Below are positions 1 to 16,500 of a DNA stretch of 64,000 nucleotides, piece by piece. The stretch is taken from NCBI RefSeq assembly GCF_002234675.1, contig NC_019860.2, forward strand, positions 10,228,586 through 10,292,585, in the 5' to 3' direction. The notes beneath the pieces were generated by a model, which saw nothing but the letters and a program-made list of their open reading frames with translations, was not told where the DNA came from and did not search any database. Each line of letters begins with the position of its first letter. The first letter of the stretch is position 1. The DNA is from Oryzias latipes (Eukaryota > Chordata > Actinopteri > Beloniformes > Adrianichthyidae). The translations under genes were made by a program, and so were the position numbers.

Positions 1-1574
<1,574 letters not shown>

Positions 1575-4500
1575 CTTCTCCTTGATGAACATGCCGGTGA
1601 TGATGAGGCCGTACAGGCCGAGAAAGCCGTCTAAGATGTAGCAGAGGCGGGGGTCAGTCAGCATTGTGGTCTCTGGGGGGAAGGCAGAAAGATGAGAGTG
1701 ATGAGTAGGAGGAGAAGAGTCTTCATCAAGAAGAGCTGCTGAGACGCTATGAGAGTGCGAGAGAGGAAGCCCAGCGGTTTCCTCAGAGCTCAGATGGTGG
1801 CTCCTCAGCTCACAGGTGTGCATGAATGTGATATGTGTGTGTGGTTTAGTGAGTGTTTTGCGTTTGTGAGTCAAACTGTAAACTGATGTCAAGTCAATTC
1901 TCGCATTCTGAAAAACCGCAAGACATCAAACCTTCTGCCCGAAGGGGGGCGCTCTCACCAACTCAAACCCCCTCAGTCTGTTGAAGACGTAAACAATCAA
2001 AATACTGACACTGAACTCAAGTCTCAACCCCAAAACAGAAACCAGCAACAACAAAAAAAAAAAAAAATCTGAACGATCTCCCTGAACCCTCAAAAGAAGA
2101 AACAAGTTGTGCCGCTGGAGAGAAGCAGAACCCAAAACAGATCTTCAGAACTTTAGAACTTTAATCAAGACAAACAAGCTCTACTTCATTGCCAGGAGAG
2201 AAGGAAAAGGGTCAAGACAGAACCCCAACACTGTTAATCCAACAAGTCGGAACCTCAAACATTCAACTGTCAGACCATCAGAGAAACAGACCATCAGGCA
2301 GAATTTAATAGGTGAGGATTGAACAAAGTCAAGGTGTCTCTTAGCAAAAAAGTAGTCTATTAAAGTGTACTATACTTAGTCTGTACTAAAAGTAAGGCAG
2401 CGTACTTTGAGTTTATTTTTTATATACTTTCTATATAGTCTCTAGACCAGGGGTGTCAAACTCATTTTCACATTGGGCCACATCAGCATAGCGGCTGTCC
2501 TCAAAGGGCCAGATATAACTTTTACATGTAACTAAATGTAATGAAAAAAAAATGTAACTACTACTTAATCTTAAATAACTCATTTATTTATTATATCCTT
2601 TTCAAGTGACAATTACAGTTGCATAGAAAACATATGTTTGCTTGTTACTCTTGCATAAATCCTTTTTATTCAGGTTAGGTTATATGGACAGTGTTTAAGT
2701 CCTAGTGCATAGTTGCCCAATCCCATATTTCAAGTCAAATTCCCCTTAGATAATGAATAAAACCACACCAATTTTTATTTTTTATTCTGCAGAGTGGCAG
2801 GAGTTTATCAGAAATTCACCTCCGAGTTGTGAGTGGGACTGCTAGTGTTGAGCAATCGCCCGCTTCTAATGAAAAGTCTATGCAATCATGCTTAAATGCG
2901 CGTTTCGGCCTTCTGCGTTCACAGTTGTCATGTTCACACGTCGTTGAGCAAGTTTGAAGTCTGTTTCCGGGCTCTAGGTACATTGACCGTGCGCTAACAA
3001 TTAAACAATGTTACATTGATGGAGAAATTAATAATTGGGGTTTGTGCCCAACTGGAATTCTATGACACCAAGTTTTTTCATTTATTGGAATAGATCTGTA
3101 AAAGAAAAAGCCTGGATGAAGATTCAGGAAATTCTCACACATTTGACATTTCACACCAAACCCTCTTCCAACTGTCAATACACGCCCTAGCACTGGGTAG
3201 CAAAGGACCTGCGTTCTGCACATTCATGAACCCACCCCACATGGCCGCTGTGTACATAGCCTAACATTGGCGGTGCAGCAAAAATGGCGAGCAATATTGG
3301 AGCTGTCCAGACGTACAGTTTTGAGCCAGATGCCAGCTCAGACGAGGAAAATGAAGACGCACATGGATCTAGTTGTTTATCATCAGAATGCAGTGGAGCA
3401 GGGGGCTTGTGGCCCTCCCAGCTGTGATCCTTATCAAATGGCATTTATTATGTCTGCTTCTGATACAAATTCAAATTCAACTTTATTTATATAGCGCTTT
3501 TCATGCTACATAGCATCTCAAAGTGCTTCCCAGAGTAAGAATAAAAAAAAAATAAGATAAAAAAATGTAATAGTTAAAATAATCAACATAGTAAAAATAA
3601 TAAAAGTAATATTAAAAATAAATGAATATAATGACAAAATTAATGAATTAAGAAAAAAAACACACAAAAACCCAACACATACACATCCCTCCATTAAGAT
3701 CAAAACAAATAAAATTAGCTGTTAAAATTTTATAAAATCAAATAAAAACATGTGAACAAGTAAAAACTATGTAAAAGCTTTACTAAAAAGATGTGTCTTA
3801 AGTTTTTTCTTAAAATCCTCCACAGTGGCTGAAGCTCTCACGTCCTCAGGCAGGTTGTTCCACAGGCCAGGCCCACAGTGCTGAAAGGAGGCCTCGCCTG
3901 TGGGTTTTAGTTCTGACCTTTGGGACCACCAGCAAACCTGCACCTGTGGACCTGAGGGCTCTGGGAGGGTCATAGACTAAAAGTAAATCTGATAAAAAAT
4001 GAGGGTCCTGTTCAATGTAAACTTTTCTAAACTAATAAAAGAACCTTAAATCGATCCTAAAGCTGACTCACAACGATAAAGGTAAAGATAAAGATAAAGG
4101 TATACTCAGAAACGCCATTTTATGCTGAATATTTGAAATTCATCTCATCCACCATGAGAAAAATGGCACAAGAACATGTTTAAAACACAATTTTGATCGG
4201 AGTGGTCTTTAAAATGGTCCCATTTAGTCAGAAGAAGTATTCTGGTAGCCCTCTTGCTATCTAAGGCACTTTAACATTGGGAGTGGGGTCATCTGGACCC
4301 CACAAGACAGTGTTCTGACCCTTTTTTCTTCAATGATTCTTGATCTTCACTGGTGTCCATGGATTACACGAAATCCTCTTCACCTTTATCCACCTTTGTC
4401 ATGGTAGGGAGAACACATCATTGTAAGGGTGGGGTCATTTTGACCCCACGAGATAGCACAAGGGGGTAATGTACTTTCTACACAACTATGACCTGTAGTA

Positions 4501-7500
4501 TACTGTAGTTGCTATAGTTATTATAAAGTATACTTAGAAAAAAAACTTAAAGAGTACTACTTTTTGCTGAAGGTTAGAAAAACAGAACCAACAGTTTGGG
4601 TTCAAATATTTGCCTCCGATTGCTACAAACTCAGAATTGTATCACAAAAACCTAAATTAAATACACACAAGAAGTAGGACAAATCTGAGCATGGCTCTAT
4701 ATGCAAATTAGTAATGTCTTATCATGGAAATAATCAAGCTTTAATTTAATTTTTTATCAAAAACAGACACGCTTGGTATGTCAGTCAAAAATCAAAGAGA
4801 TCTTGTATGTATCTTTTTGTATAGATTTATACATGAAGCTGTTCACAGTAGAGTTGATGCAAATGAGCGACTAATTTTTATCTTTTTGATCAAACAGTGC
4901 CGTATTTAAATGACAACTTACTTGTTTTTTTACTCATGGTTTTTTCTTTTTTTCTTTTTGAATTCAAGATGGCGAAGACACAAAACTGTGGTGCAGACAG
5001 CGAACATCACAGAAACACTTTGTGCCTTCACAGGAAGTGTGACTGTAGAACCAGCCCTCAGCTTCTGGCAGTTTAGGCTCAGAAATCGTATAGTAACGAG
5101 TTTCCACATGAATAGAAAAGAACAAAAGGGATCATCTGAGACCTATACACATGTGCTTCTGAAAGGTATAGAACAACAAAAGCGAGCTATTTAAAGTAGG
5201 TACTACTATTGGCGTACAACTTCTATACAGTCAGAATGTCTTATAGAACAGGTTGTAAAGCTGAATCTAAAACAAGGGGGCAACTTGTTTGATCTTATGT
5301 TGTGATCCTTAAAAGGAACAGCTAAAAGGAAAAAAATTAAAAATACTTGGTGACCAACTATGAGCAAGAATTAAATATTGTAAATATAAAAACATGAATG
5401 TTTGGTGTTTTCTATCTATTTTTTTTTCTTTATCTGAGTGGCACGTTTTCCATCTTTTGTTTCCTGCTATCCTTGTCTGCAGATTCTCCTCAGTTGCTTT
5501 ATCAGAACACCTGACTGGGCGATGATCTGAATAGCAGTTTTCAAACCCTGACCATTGTCTGTTGCCTTTATATGAGAACTGGACTAACTGATCTGTCCAA
5601 CCAGGTGTTCCAAACAGGAAGTTGGCTCCAAGAAGCCAAAATCCCATAGACTTCTATTGAGAAATAAACAGATATTACTCTGTCGTTCTATTCGTCAGAA
5701 TAACCTAAACACTAAAATATTTTTAACATGTTTTAGATAATCCTATTTCTTTTAATATTTCTTCTGTAGTTATTCAAGTTATAAACTGAACTAAACAGAT
5801 GCCTCAATAACAGTAGGTGGTCTCATGTCGAACGTTTGATTCGTTTGATTGACAGATTCTCCCAAACCCTCTTTCAGTGGTAGTGGTATGACTTTCACCA
5901 AGCTCACTCCTGCGTGGTTGCCATAGAAACTTACACCCAACTTGGACCAATCTCCGCTGACTGACAGGTGCTGATCTGGAAACTGCCGGAGTTATTTGAC
6001 GCCAAATCTTTCAAGTATTGGAATAGAGCTGTGAAAGACAAAGCCTGGAGAAAGATTCACAAGATTTTGCACCACTTCCAAATTTGGCACAGGACCTCTT
6101 CCAACTGTAGGTGGTTGACATTCGCTAGTAAATTGTGGAAAAAGAGAAAAGTAGAAGCAGCCCCTCCCCACTTGTCCAGTGTGAACAACATGGGCATGTA
6201 ACGTGGATTCTTGAGCACTCGTCACACGCCTGGTGTGTCCATAGCTTTACTCGTCAAGGTCAGTTATAAGTAAGGTTTACGGCAGCAAAGCTATGGAATG
6301 ATTTTATCCACGTAGGAGAAAGCTGCATCTCTATAAAGTGATACAAAACATGTCTAAAAAAAGCTTTTCACCTCTGCTCTGCCCTGGTTTCAGTAGAAAA
6401 GAGAAAAAAAACATTTCAGAAAGCAAAAGTAATTTACAGAAATCCTTACAAAATGTTAACACAAGAAGAAATTGGAAAAAGTAGGTACCATGGGACAACC
6501 AGCGATGCCCGATGGTACCTACTGTTTCTCATTGTGTTTTGCTTTTTTAACCTTTCATTTTGTTTTCTGAAATTTTTTGTTTGTTTTTTGTTTTTTACGT
6601 TTTCTTTTCTATAATGTATTGCTGTTTGTTTGTTTGTTTGTTGTTTTGCTTTTTGAATTGTGCTTGTGATCTTAAAAATGACTTTGCATCGTGCAATTTG
6701 TTGATGTGATTTGTCCTTCAGGGCCACCGTAGTAAAGTGTAATCAACATTTATTTGAAGTTGTCTTTTTTATTGTGATGAATTTTGTTATCACCTTGGGA
6801 TTTACCATTATTGTTTGGTTTTGTTTTGTATGTTCTGAGTTCTCTATAATCAAATTTATTAGATGGAGGGCTTAGGGCTTATTTAACCCTTATATTATGT
6901 TTGGGTCAAAATTGACCCGCTTTCAAGTGTGAAGACGGGTCAATTTTGACCCAAACACAATATAAGGGGTTACATAAACCCAAAAGGTTTTGGTCGCTAT
7001 CTGCACTGTATATAATTTGCTCTTATTTTTAATTGTGCCAAATAATAAACGGTATGAGGATAGAAGGGATGGAATTTTTTAAAGGGAGCACCAAAAAAAG
7101 CCGTTTACCGTAACAGAAGAGTTACCGAAACTGTAGCAATGGAAATCATACAAAGAAATGATGATTAGTAAGGTTTCAGCCAAAAGGAGTATGTTATGCA
7201 ACACTCTCCAACAAGAAAAATACATTTATTTCCTGCAGTAGTTAGGTTTTGGTTTCATCTCTCTTTCTGTGATTCATCCTTATTAATGCCAATAAAGCTC
7301 TGCAGACAGGAAACACTCAACGCACGACTGCAGTGGATCAGCGCAGACATCACCTCAGTCATTTTCCGCTTCTGTTGAAGTCCATCTGCATGTAAACAGA
7401 GAGTGGAAACAGCCTCTACAGCACAGATCCTCCTGACTCATCTGTGGCGCAGGCAAAGGCGTTTCCCGGCAAAAGAACTGACTCAGCGAAATGCTTTCCA

Positions 7501-10500
7501 TCGTAACAGGCATAGGTATCCTCAAAGCGCTTCAAAGTTCACACACCAGGAAGTAGACTAATCTGCTGGGGTCTGGAGGGAGCTGGGGTTTGAGAAGTGG
7601 GTCGTAAAAGAGCCGCCGCACACGCTCCGGGATGATGTTGCTCAATAGTTGACGCGTTGGTTGAAAATCAAGAAACGGGAAAAAAAGAGATAAACATGAC
7701 CTCCATCAGAACTTTGAATTTTGTTTTCTTCAAAATTTCAGACAGAGAAAGGCTTCCTTTTTCTTTTATAGCTATCTGGACCTTAATAATGCTGATTGTT
7801 TGAGCCTAATATAAGGCTAAATGATAATTATTCAGCCAAAATTGAACAAAAATCTACAAAAAGGAGTTTTCTAAGCAACAGGTGTTCACAAATCAGCTTT
7901 TCTTCTTATAGATGGTGAAAAGGATCAATGAGAATTAAAGCCTTAAGAGGTTTGAGTTGGATCTTTGTAGATCTTTCTTCTTTGAAACCGTTCTCTGGTC
8001 ATGGTCAAAACTGACCACAGATTTGCTGCTTTGTGCTGACAGATGGCGGTCTGAGTCCCGCTGCCATAAATGCCACATTTGGGGGCCGTCACCTTCACAC
8101 AGACACATTTACTTTGCAGGTTTTCATGCATTATATGAAAAAACAACAGAAAAAAGAGCTGTTTTCTCAATCAGACAATATGAATCAATGGCAATGAAAG
8201 CAAGTATTACAAACAAAAAAACAAACAGTTGATTTACGTTCCATTTTTTTTTCCTGTGTTCTTCGTTTGAATTTCTGTAAGAACTGTAAAAGCTAAAAAC
8301 TCCAAACAGGCTGGGCACTGACCTCATCATGAAAACTATAAGAGAAGCTGCTGTCAAAAGTTTAGAAGCCACAATACGTCCGTGTTACAGACATGACCCG
8401 TTCTGTTGATGTTCTGGACACAGTTGGGGACGCCTTAAACATCTATCCGAATGAGCGGTTTACTTTATTCGTTTGTGAGTCAACTCCGACGAAAACATTG
8501 GACACAAAGCAGCAAATTCCGTGGGTTAATAGGACGCTCCCAATGTGGGTGTCGCACATTGTCCATTTTTCAAGATACTTCTAAAACAATTTTTGATCAT
8601 AATTTTTTTTTAATTTCCTTATCAAAATTGTGTTTTTTTTTAACTTTTCAATATAATTTTTCTGTTTTCCGAGATAGTATTTTGGTTTTTTAACATAATT
8701 TTTTTGCTCAAATTATTTGCTGCGTTTTTAAACTGAGGAGATAAGGACGCGTCTACATCTTGCATTACTCGAACATGCTGGTTCACTCTCAGAGAAAGAG
8801 TAAGGATTTTAGAGATTTGTGTGGATTTTATTTTAACAACACTGTATTGAGTACTTGGGATGTTTTTTTTTTTAGATTATTTATGGTGAATTACTGACAA
8901 ACTGCTACTGTCAGTCTGGGTTATTTTCGTGTCCTTTATTGACGGTCCCTGCCTGCCTCTGCAGCTTCACATCAAGGCAAAAAGCGGTTGAAATAAATAA
9001 ACGGTTCATAATGGTCAAAATCTATTACTTCCCCAATATTTTTGCTCTGTAATGTTTGTGGGGAAAAGTAACAGAACTAAACCGTTTCGCAACGAGAACA
9101 TAAAGAAACTTTTAATTGCAGCTCATCTTATAGTTTTCACGAGCACATGAGCTTAGATTGTAGTTCTTAGAAATATAAGAACTTATATTAGAACAAAAAA
9201 CACCTGTGTTTTTTTAATTGTATTTTTTTAAAGACAAAAAAAAAAAAACAGATCCAGCAAATATCACCTTTTTTTTATTGAATCCAACATGCTTCCATAG
9301 AAATCACTCTATATTTGTTTAGAGTATAGTTTAAAGTCCTCACATGTATGTGAAATTTTTATTTTATTTTTTTTTATAAATTAACATTGTTTCATTTATT
9401 CAGCTCTATATTTTAAAATATTTATTTCATTTTTTTTATTTGCTTGGAGTAGCTGCGTATTTTATTTATCCGGGTAAATTTGCTACATTTTGATCAAATC
9501 AAAAATAAATTTGAGGACTTTTTAAAAGAATTCTGTCGATAGTTTCAAGTTTAAATGATCCTATGTCATCTCTGAAAAACTTTTTAAAATCTACTTTCAG
9601 AAAGTTAAAGTCGCTTATTCAGTTAAACCATCCAAAACAGATTTTTTTTTTTTTACTTAATTCAAAGTGGCGTCCAGCAGGGATGCGCCCTGGGCCCACT
9701 TTCTCAATACGAGGTCTTAGTTATAGCCTGAAATCAAATCAAATCAAATCAAAGTATATTTGTACAGTACCTTTGAAACACAAGGCATTCAAAGTGCTTT
9801 ACAAGATGAAATTTAAAAACAAAGGATAAGACAAACAAATATGTAATTAAAAACCGGCACAATGCCAACCCCCCCCCCCTACCACACACACACACACACA
9901 CATATACTGACTCGCTGTGATAAAAGACAAAAGGATGCAATGTAAAAAACCTGGCTTGTACTGAGGTTGAGGAAACAAAGTTTTGGGGACATGTCTCCAT
10001 TGGGGACGTGGAGGATCCCTCCACAGCTAAAATGTAGAAGGCGTAAAATAAAAGATAAATCAATGAATTAAAAAGGAAAATAAGTACATAAATAAACCTA
10101 AGTAGACATATAAAATGGTAAAAGTGACTAAATACATTGAAATGAATAAATAGATTAATTAAAACTAAAAAACAAAAATAGCTATATACACATATCAAAT
10201 TGATAAAAAGAGAAAATTAAAAAATATCCAATGAATTCCTAAATTTCAATTAAAAGTAAGATTAAAAAAGGTTTTGAGCCTTCCTTCAAAAACATGAACA
10301 GTCTCTCTGGGAGGCCGTTCCACAGGCGAGGTCCATAAAAACTGAATGAGGCCTCGCCATCAGTTACAGATTCTGTCTGTGCTGAACCGTTTTTTTGTTT
10401 TGTTTTGTTTTTTTCAGGGCTGAATTACCTACTCTCTGTGAGGCTGATGGAAAATTAGCGCCCCTGTCTCTGTGTGTGTGGTTCTGTTCACATTTTAAAG

Positions 10501-13500
10501 ACAGGAAACCGGTCTTTTAGTTTGCGGTGAGCAGCTATCAGGCCCTCTATCAGCACATGCATATACATGAGATAAAATGACCTGACACATACGTGCACTA
10601 ACACACAGCGATACTATCTTCTACGTCTGACAGGCACCGCTGCGGCTTTTTTTTGAAAACTTGTTGAATTGAACCCCTGGTTTTGAATGAATTAAATGGA
10701 AATGTTTTTCTTTTGGATTAGCAGCATGTATTAATCTGTGAGTTGGCTATTATAGCTCAAGAATGGGTTCAAATCAGTGAAGGTTAAAGTTCATGCTGTT
10801 GAAGGAGAACCAGGTTCATCAAGGCATCCTCAATCAAGAACTTAAATACATTTGCAGCAGAAAAAAAAATGAAAAGAAAAATCCTAAATGTCCTTCTAAA
10901 CTGCATGGTTATGTCTGAAGCAGGCCTAGGTTTAGAAAATAGTATCGTCAATGCAAGAAAAAAACTGACAAAGAGGAATCAGCTGCAGTTTGTCAGATAT
11001 TGAACCCAAAAAAAATTGAATAAATCAGCCAGAAATTAAGAAAATATTTGTATTTTGGAAAAAGCAAAACTACTTAATCTAAACGGTAAGCTTATCTTGA
11101 ATGTTTAGTTTAATTACCTGAAAAATATCTACAAGTTTAAACGTTTTTAAACGTATAACAGCACTTTAATCCCTAATGTTGCTCAGTTTTTTTCTCTGTC
11201 TTTATTTAAGAGTTAGAATACAATTCAGACTTGTTGGTTTTTTTTTTAATAATAATAATTTTTAATATTTGTGTGATTTTGGCTGATTGCTGAAGTGAAA
11301 ATTACCTTGTCAGGTACAGACTGTTCAGTTTGTAAGTTAAAAATTCAGTTTCAAATCTGGCTATTCATTTTAATTTTAGGGCAAAATAAAGACCAACACT
11401 GGTCCAACCAGCAAACGTTTTAGCATGGAGAAATCTGCCATAGCTATTGTTGGGGCTCCAGCTGTCACCGAACAGCAAAATCAGCGCGAAGCTGCAGGAG
11501 ACCATCTTCTAAGTGTGCTTTATTACTGTTATGTTTGTGCCGCTAACACAAAGCTCCACCGCTCCTAGCATGTCCCTGTCTCTTAGCAGCCGGACACACA
11601 GAGAAAGCACTGAGGTCATCGCCCCGCCTCCCCTCTGCAAATGCTAAGTGGAATTAAATAATGTGACACTATTCGCAGGGTGGATGTGAAAATGAAAATG
11701 CAATCCCCTCTTTGCATTTTCGTTTTAATTATGACACAGAATAAGCGGCTTTTAAGTATATAATGAAAAAGCATTTTGAAGTATTGATTTTTTATTTTAA
11801 TTTTGAGTCATTTGGTGCAGCTTGATTTTGAAAATCAAAAAGCATTTCTGTTAATCCATTTTAATTGTCAGAGAATACCATTTTCATTCTCATTTTAATT
11901 AAGTGACAGAATAAGCTGTGTTGAAGAAGAAAATGAAAAAGGATTTTGGTGGATTGCGTTTTCATTTTAATTTAGAGTCAAAAAAATGCAGCTTTATTTT
12001 GAAAATGAAAAAGCATTTCTGGTTTTGACTTTTATTTTTAATTATGCTACAGAATTGCTTCCATACTTTGAAAGAGAAGGACGAGTTGAGTGGAAAATGA
12101 AATACAACAAAGATGCAGCTGAGTGATGAATAATAAAAACACAACCTTAAATTAGAAAATTACTGAATTTCTTTAAAGGAAAAAAATGTACAACCTCGTC
12201 ATAAAAAGTACTGAAATACACTTAAATTAAAAATTTTGGAGGCGTCCTCGCTGCCAAGACGATGAAAAATGAAAAAACATCCAAAGTTATAGACAGAAAT
12301 TATTTTTGCTGTGTTAAAATTACCTCTCTACTGGTTCGCCATTTTTTCGGGGTGTCAATCTACAATTCCAAAATCTAGTGCCCTGGAAACTTCCCAGAAG
12401 TCTCTGTAAAACTAATGAGTCCGCACCGATTGGGGTAAATAGACCACAATGCATCGCGGAGGAACGATTTGTCCTCATCTAAACACAGTGGAATAAGAAG
12501 AAAGGCCCTAAAAAATAGAAAAGCAGCGAGCGTGTGTCAAAATAAAAAATCCTGGGCACAGGACAGCCCCACACTATGTATAGGGGTTAAGGAGTAGTGC
12601 GGGAATTGGGACGTTGCCTCAAAGACACACCAACTTTATTCCCTAAGAGATGTTTCTAAAAAGCTCTGATATCTGTGGAGCCATGGACATTTCAATATAA
12701 AAGACTAAATTCTTCCCTAAAAATGATCAATTGTGGCCATGAATTAGAATTTTGTATGCACAAATTAGCCTTTTTTTTATGCACAAATTAGCAATTTATT
12801 AGAATTTTGTGTGCACAAATTAGCAATTTATTACAATTTTATGTGCACAAATAAACATTTTGTATGCACAAATTAGCATTTTATTCGAATTTTGTGTGCC
12901 CGAATTAGCATTTTATTAGAATTTTGTGTGCACAAGTTAGCATTTTATTAGAATTTTGTGTGCACAAATTAGCATTTTATTAGAATTTTGTGTGCACAAA
13001 TTAGCATTTTATTCGAATTTTGTGTGCCCGAATTAGCATTTTATTAGAATTTTGTGTGCACAAGTTAGCATTTTATTAGAATTTTGTGTGCACAAATTAG
13101 CATTTTATTAGAAATTTGTGTGCACAAATTAGCATTTTATTAGAATTTTGTGTGCACAAATTAGCATTTTATTAGAATTTTGTGTGCATAAATTAGCATT
13201 GGTGGCCACAAATTAGCACACCACATACGTGCACACAAAACTTTAAATTGTGGCCACAAAATACTAATTTGTACCAACAAAGTGCTTAATTCTACCAAAA
13301 AAATACAAATCCGTGGCCACAAATGATTAATTTGAAGAAACTTAGTTGTAGGAACTGATATTACAATACTAGTCGGTGCTCTCAAAATGCTCCTTTGTGT
13401 CAATGAAACACACATTTTTGAGCCAACAAAATGCTAATATTTGAAAACAAATTTTTAACTTGTGTTGAGAAATTACAAGTCAGTGCATGCAAAATACTTT

Positions 13501-16500
13501 TTTGTGGCTAGAAAATGCTAATTAGTATTAACAAAATGCTAATAAGATGCTAATACATGGCCACAAAAATCCAGATTGGGGTGCACAAGATACAAAAAGG
13601 TAAGTTTTTCCTCACAAAATACTAAATATTTCATGCATGCTAGGTTGTGACCACAAAATCCTATATAGCCACAAAAAAAACATTTGTTACAAAATGCTTA
13701 TTTGTGCCATCAAAAAGTTTTAATTTGTGCCACAAATTATTAATTTCTGTTTTTTCCTTTTCCTTTTTTGATGTAATCTTCAAGTTTTGAAGGTCTCTTT
13801 ACTTTAGGGCCCGTCTCCGCACGCATGGCTGCCCCTGAGTGTTCTGCTGTGGTTTCACGGTCGACCCTTCAGCAGCTGCTGCACTTCCAGGTGGCATTCT
13901 ATCAACTGCATCCGTCCTGAAGAAGAGCAAAGTCTTCTTCCAGCAGGACGAGCGCAGCCTTCGTCTCAGACTCGAACTCGAAGGCCGTTTGAGAGCCAAA
14001 GAGCGGCGGGGAAACACGCTTCAGCCTTGAGAAGCAAAACCGCAGATTTACTTCCTGACTGTTGGTTAACTTTCTGTGGTCAGCTTCCTGTGAGCTGCAG
14101 TCATCTTCGCCACCCCTTCTCCTCCTCCTGTCCACACTCACAAACACAGCCTCCTCTACATCAAAGCAAATATTAGCCTGAACTTTTCTCAGACAATTGC
14201 TGCCACTGAGCACGCTCCCTGAACTCTGCAGACATTCAGGGGTTTAGGAGCTCTGCTCACAGTAACAGTGGATTCTTTTCATGTGGAGAGTTCTCATGTG
14301 ATGAAGAGGAAATGGTGATGAATGCAGGTTTGAGAGTCATTTGCTGTGAAAAGATCAACACAACAGAACTCAACAGACTGCCGCTTTGAATCTATACTGA
14401 TAATTCGGGCAAATCACTTTAAATATTTGCAGATGCCTTGCTCCAGATACGTCATTGTTGTGCGTTCCTTTCTTAGCAGCTACACTAATAAGAAGGTTGT
14501 GTCATTGTTTTTACAACTAATTATTCGTTGCAGTTGCGTGGATGCAGGACAACTTTCTCCAGCTAAACTCAGACAAGACCGAAGTTATTGTTTTTGGCCC
14601 ACAGAAACAAAGAGAAAGTGTCAGCAGCTACCTTCATTCTCTGTCTCTTAAACCCTCAAATCAAGTCAGAAATCTAGGGGTAATCATGGACTCTGACCTG
14701 AACTTTAACAGCCATATCAAGTCAGTAACATCAGCAGCATTTTACCATCTACAAAACATTGCCAAAATCAAAAACATAGTGTCAAAGCCAGACCTGGAGA
14801 TACTTAATCATGCATTTGTCTCCAGCAGGTTAGACTACTGTAACGGCCTGCTCACCGGCCTCTCCAAACGAGCTGTAAAACAGCTTCAGTACATCCAGAA
14901 TGCTGCTGCTCGAGTCCTGACCAGAACCAGGAAGTATGATCACATTAGTCCTGTGCTCAGGTCTCTGCATTGGCTCCCTGTACCTCAAAGAATAGACTTC
15001 AAAGCAGCTCTGCTTGTGTACAAGTCTCTCCATGGCCGAGCACCAAAGTACATCTCTGACATGTTAGTGCCATATGAACCATCTCGTACTCTGAGGACCT
15101 CAGGGGCCAGCCTCCTGTTGATACCCAGAGTCAGAACTAAACAAGGGGAATCAGCGTTTCAATATTCTGCAGCTAAAATCTGGAACAGCCTCCCTGAAGG
15201 CGTAAGACAGGCCTCTTCTGTGCTCATGTTCAAATCTAGACTTAAAACATTTCTGTTTAGCCGTGTATATGACTGAAAGGTCCTATCTGCACTTTTCTTT
15301 CCTTCCTTTCTTTTTAAATCTTTTTTTTTCTTCTTTTCTTTTAAAGTAAATTTTATGTTGATTATTTCTATGATGTATTGTGATTTTAATGCATTTTTTC
15401 TGTTTTGTGAAGCACCTTGAATTACTTTGTGTACGAATTGTGCTATACAAATAAACTTGCCTTGCCTTGCCAGTTTGAATCTACTTGATTGGACAGTGAT
15501 TTGATGCTCAATATTCGAAAAATTCTTCAGGTCAGGCGCAGCTCAGTTGCCACGGCGACGGCCAGCTTTAAGTCAGTCAGTCGTGTTTAGACCAAACCTT
15601 ACATTTCAGATGTTGAAGCGCTTTCTTTCCAATCGCAAATATCCCATGCAGATGTCAAAGGATTTTCAAAATAAAGTTCAAGAAAAAGAAAAGTCATCAA
15701 CTATGTTAATTAAATAATACTTTTAATTGGATTATTGCTTGGAAATAGTCAGGAATTGTATCCATTTATTTAAGTATTGTTGGTGTTCTATATTAAATGA
15801 CTTAAAATGATATGTTTTATTGTTTAATTTCGCAAACATTATTGTTAAATTAGAAATTTTGTCAAACATCTTCAAAAAATGTGAATTATTGAGTAGCGCT
15901 AATTGTGTTGACGAAACAAAAGGCTTTTGCAGTTACATTACATAAGGTTCTGACTGAAGGTTCTAGGAAACATCCAAGCTTAACATTGAAATAAAGCTAC
16001 GAGACGAAACAAAACAGCATTAATATAATTTGGTTTATGAGAAAAACAATGACATAATATACAAATGATCATGGTTTATTGTATTTAGAAGCCAAGACTA
16101 AAAGTTACAGCTACAAATGAAAAATTGTGTCAGATTTAAAAAAATAAATTAAAATTTAGTAATTTCTTAAATATGAATCTGAATTGGAAACTTTTGTTTG
16201 ACTAATTTTTCATTATCTTAGTTTTGGTTATAATACGTTTGTGAAATGTATTTATATGACTTGAAATGAGGCTAAATATTTACACCTGAATGACCCCGCC
16301 ACTTTCATCACAAGACTTATAAACTTTTGCTGTGTGAACTAAATTTTGCAGCACAAATAAAATAATTAAAATATGAACAAATAGAAGTGTTTTACATGTT
16401 TGCAACAGTTTGAGAAATCCACTCTTAAGTCTTTAAATTTAGTTTTTGTCCATGAAGGCTCAAACTTATATCAGATATTACCTTTTCTGATTGTTTATTT

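Noticed and set aside
1926-2322. Hydrophobic minus-strand frame and Lys-rich plus-strand frame
   Set aside because: Low-complexity sequence (A/T runs, CAGAAC-like words) with no domain or splice support.
12742-13200. CRISPR-like regular array
   Set aside because: Units are contiguous 32-bp repeats without unique spacers, and the genome is eukaryotic; it is a minisatellite.
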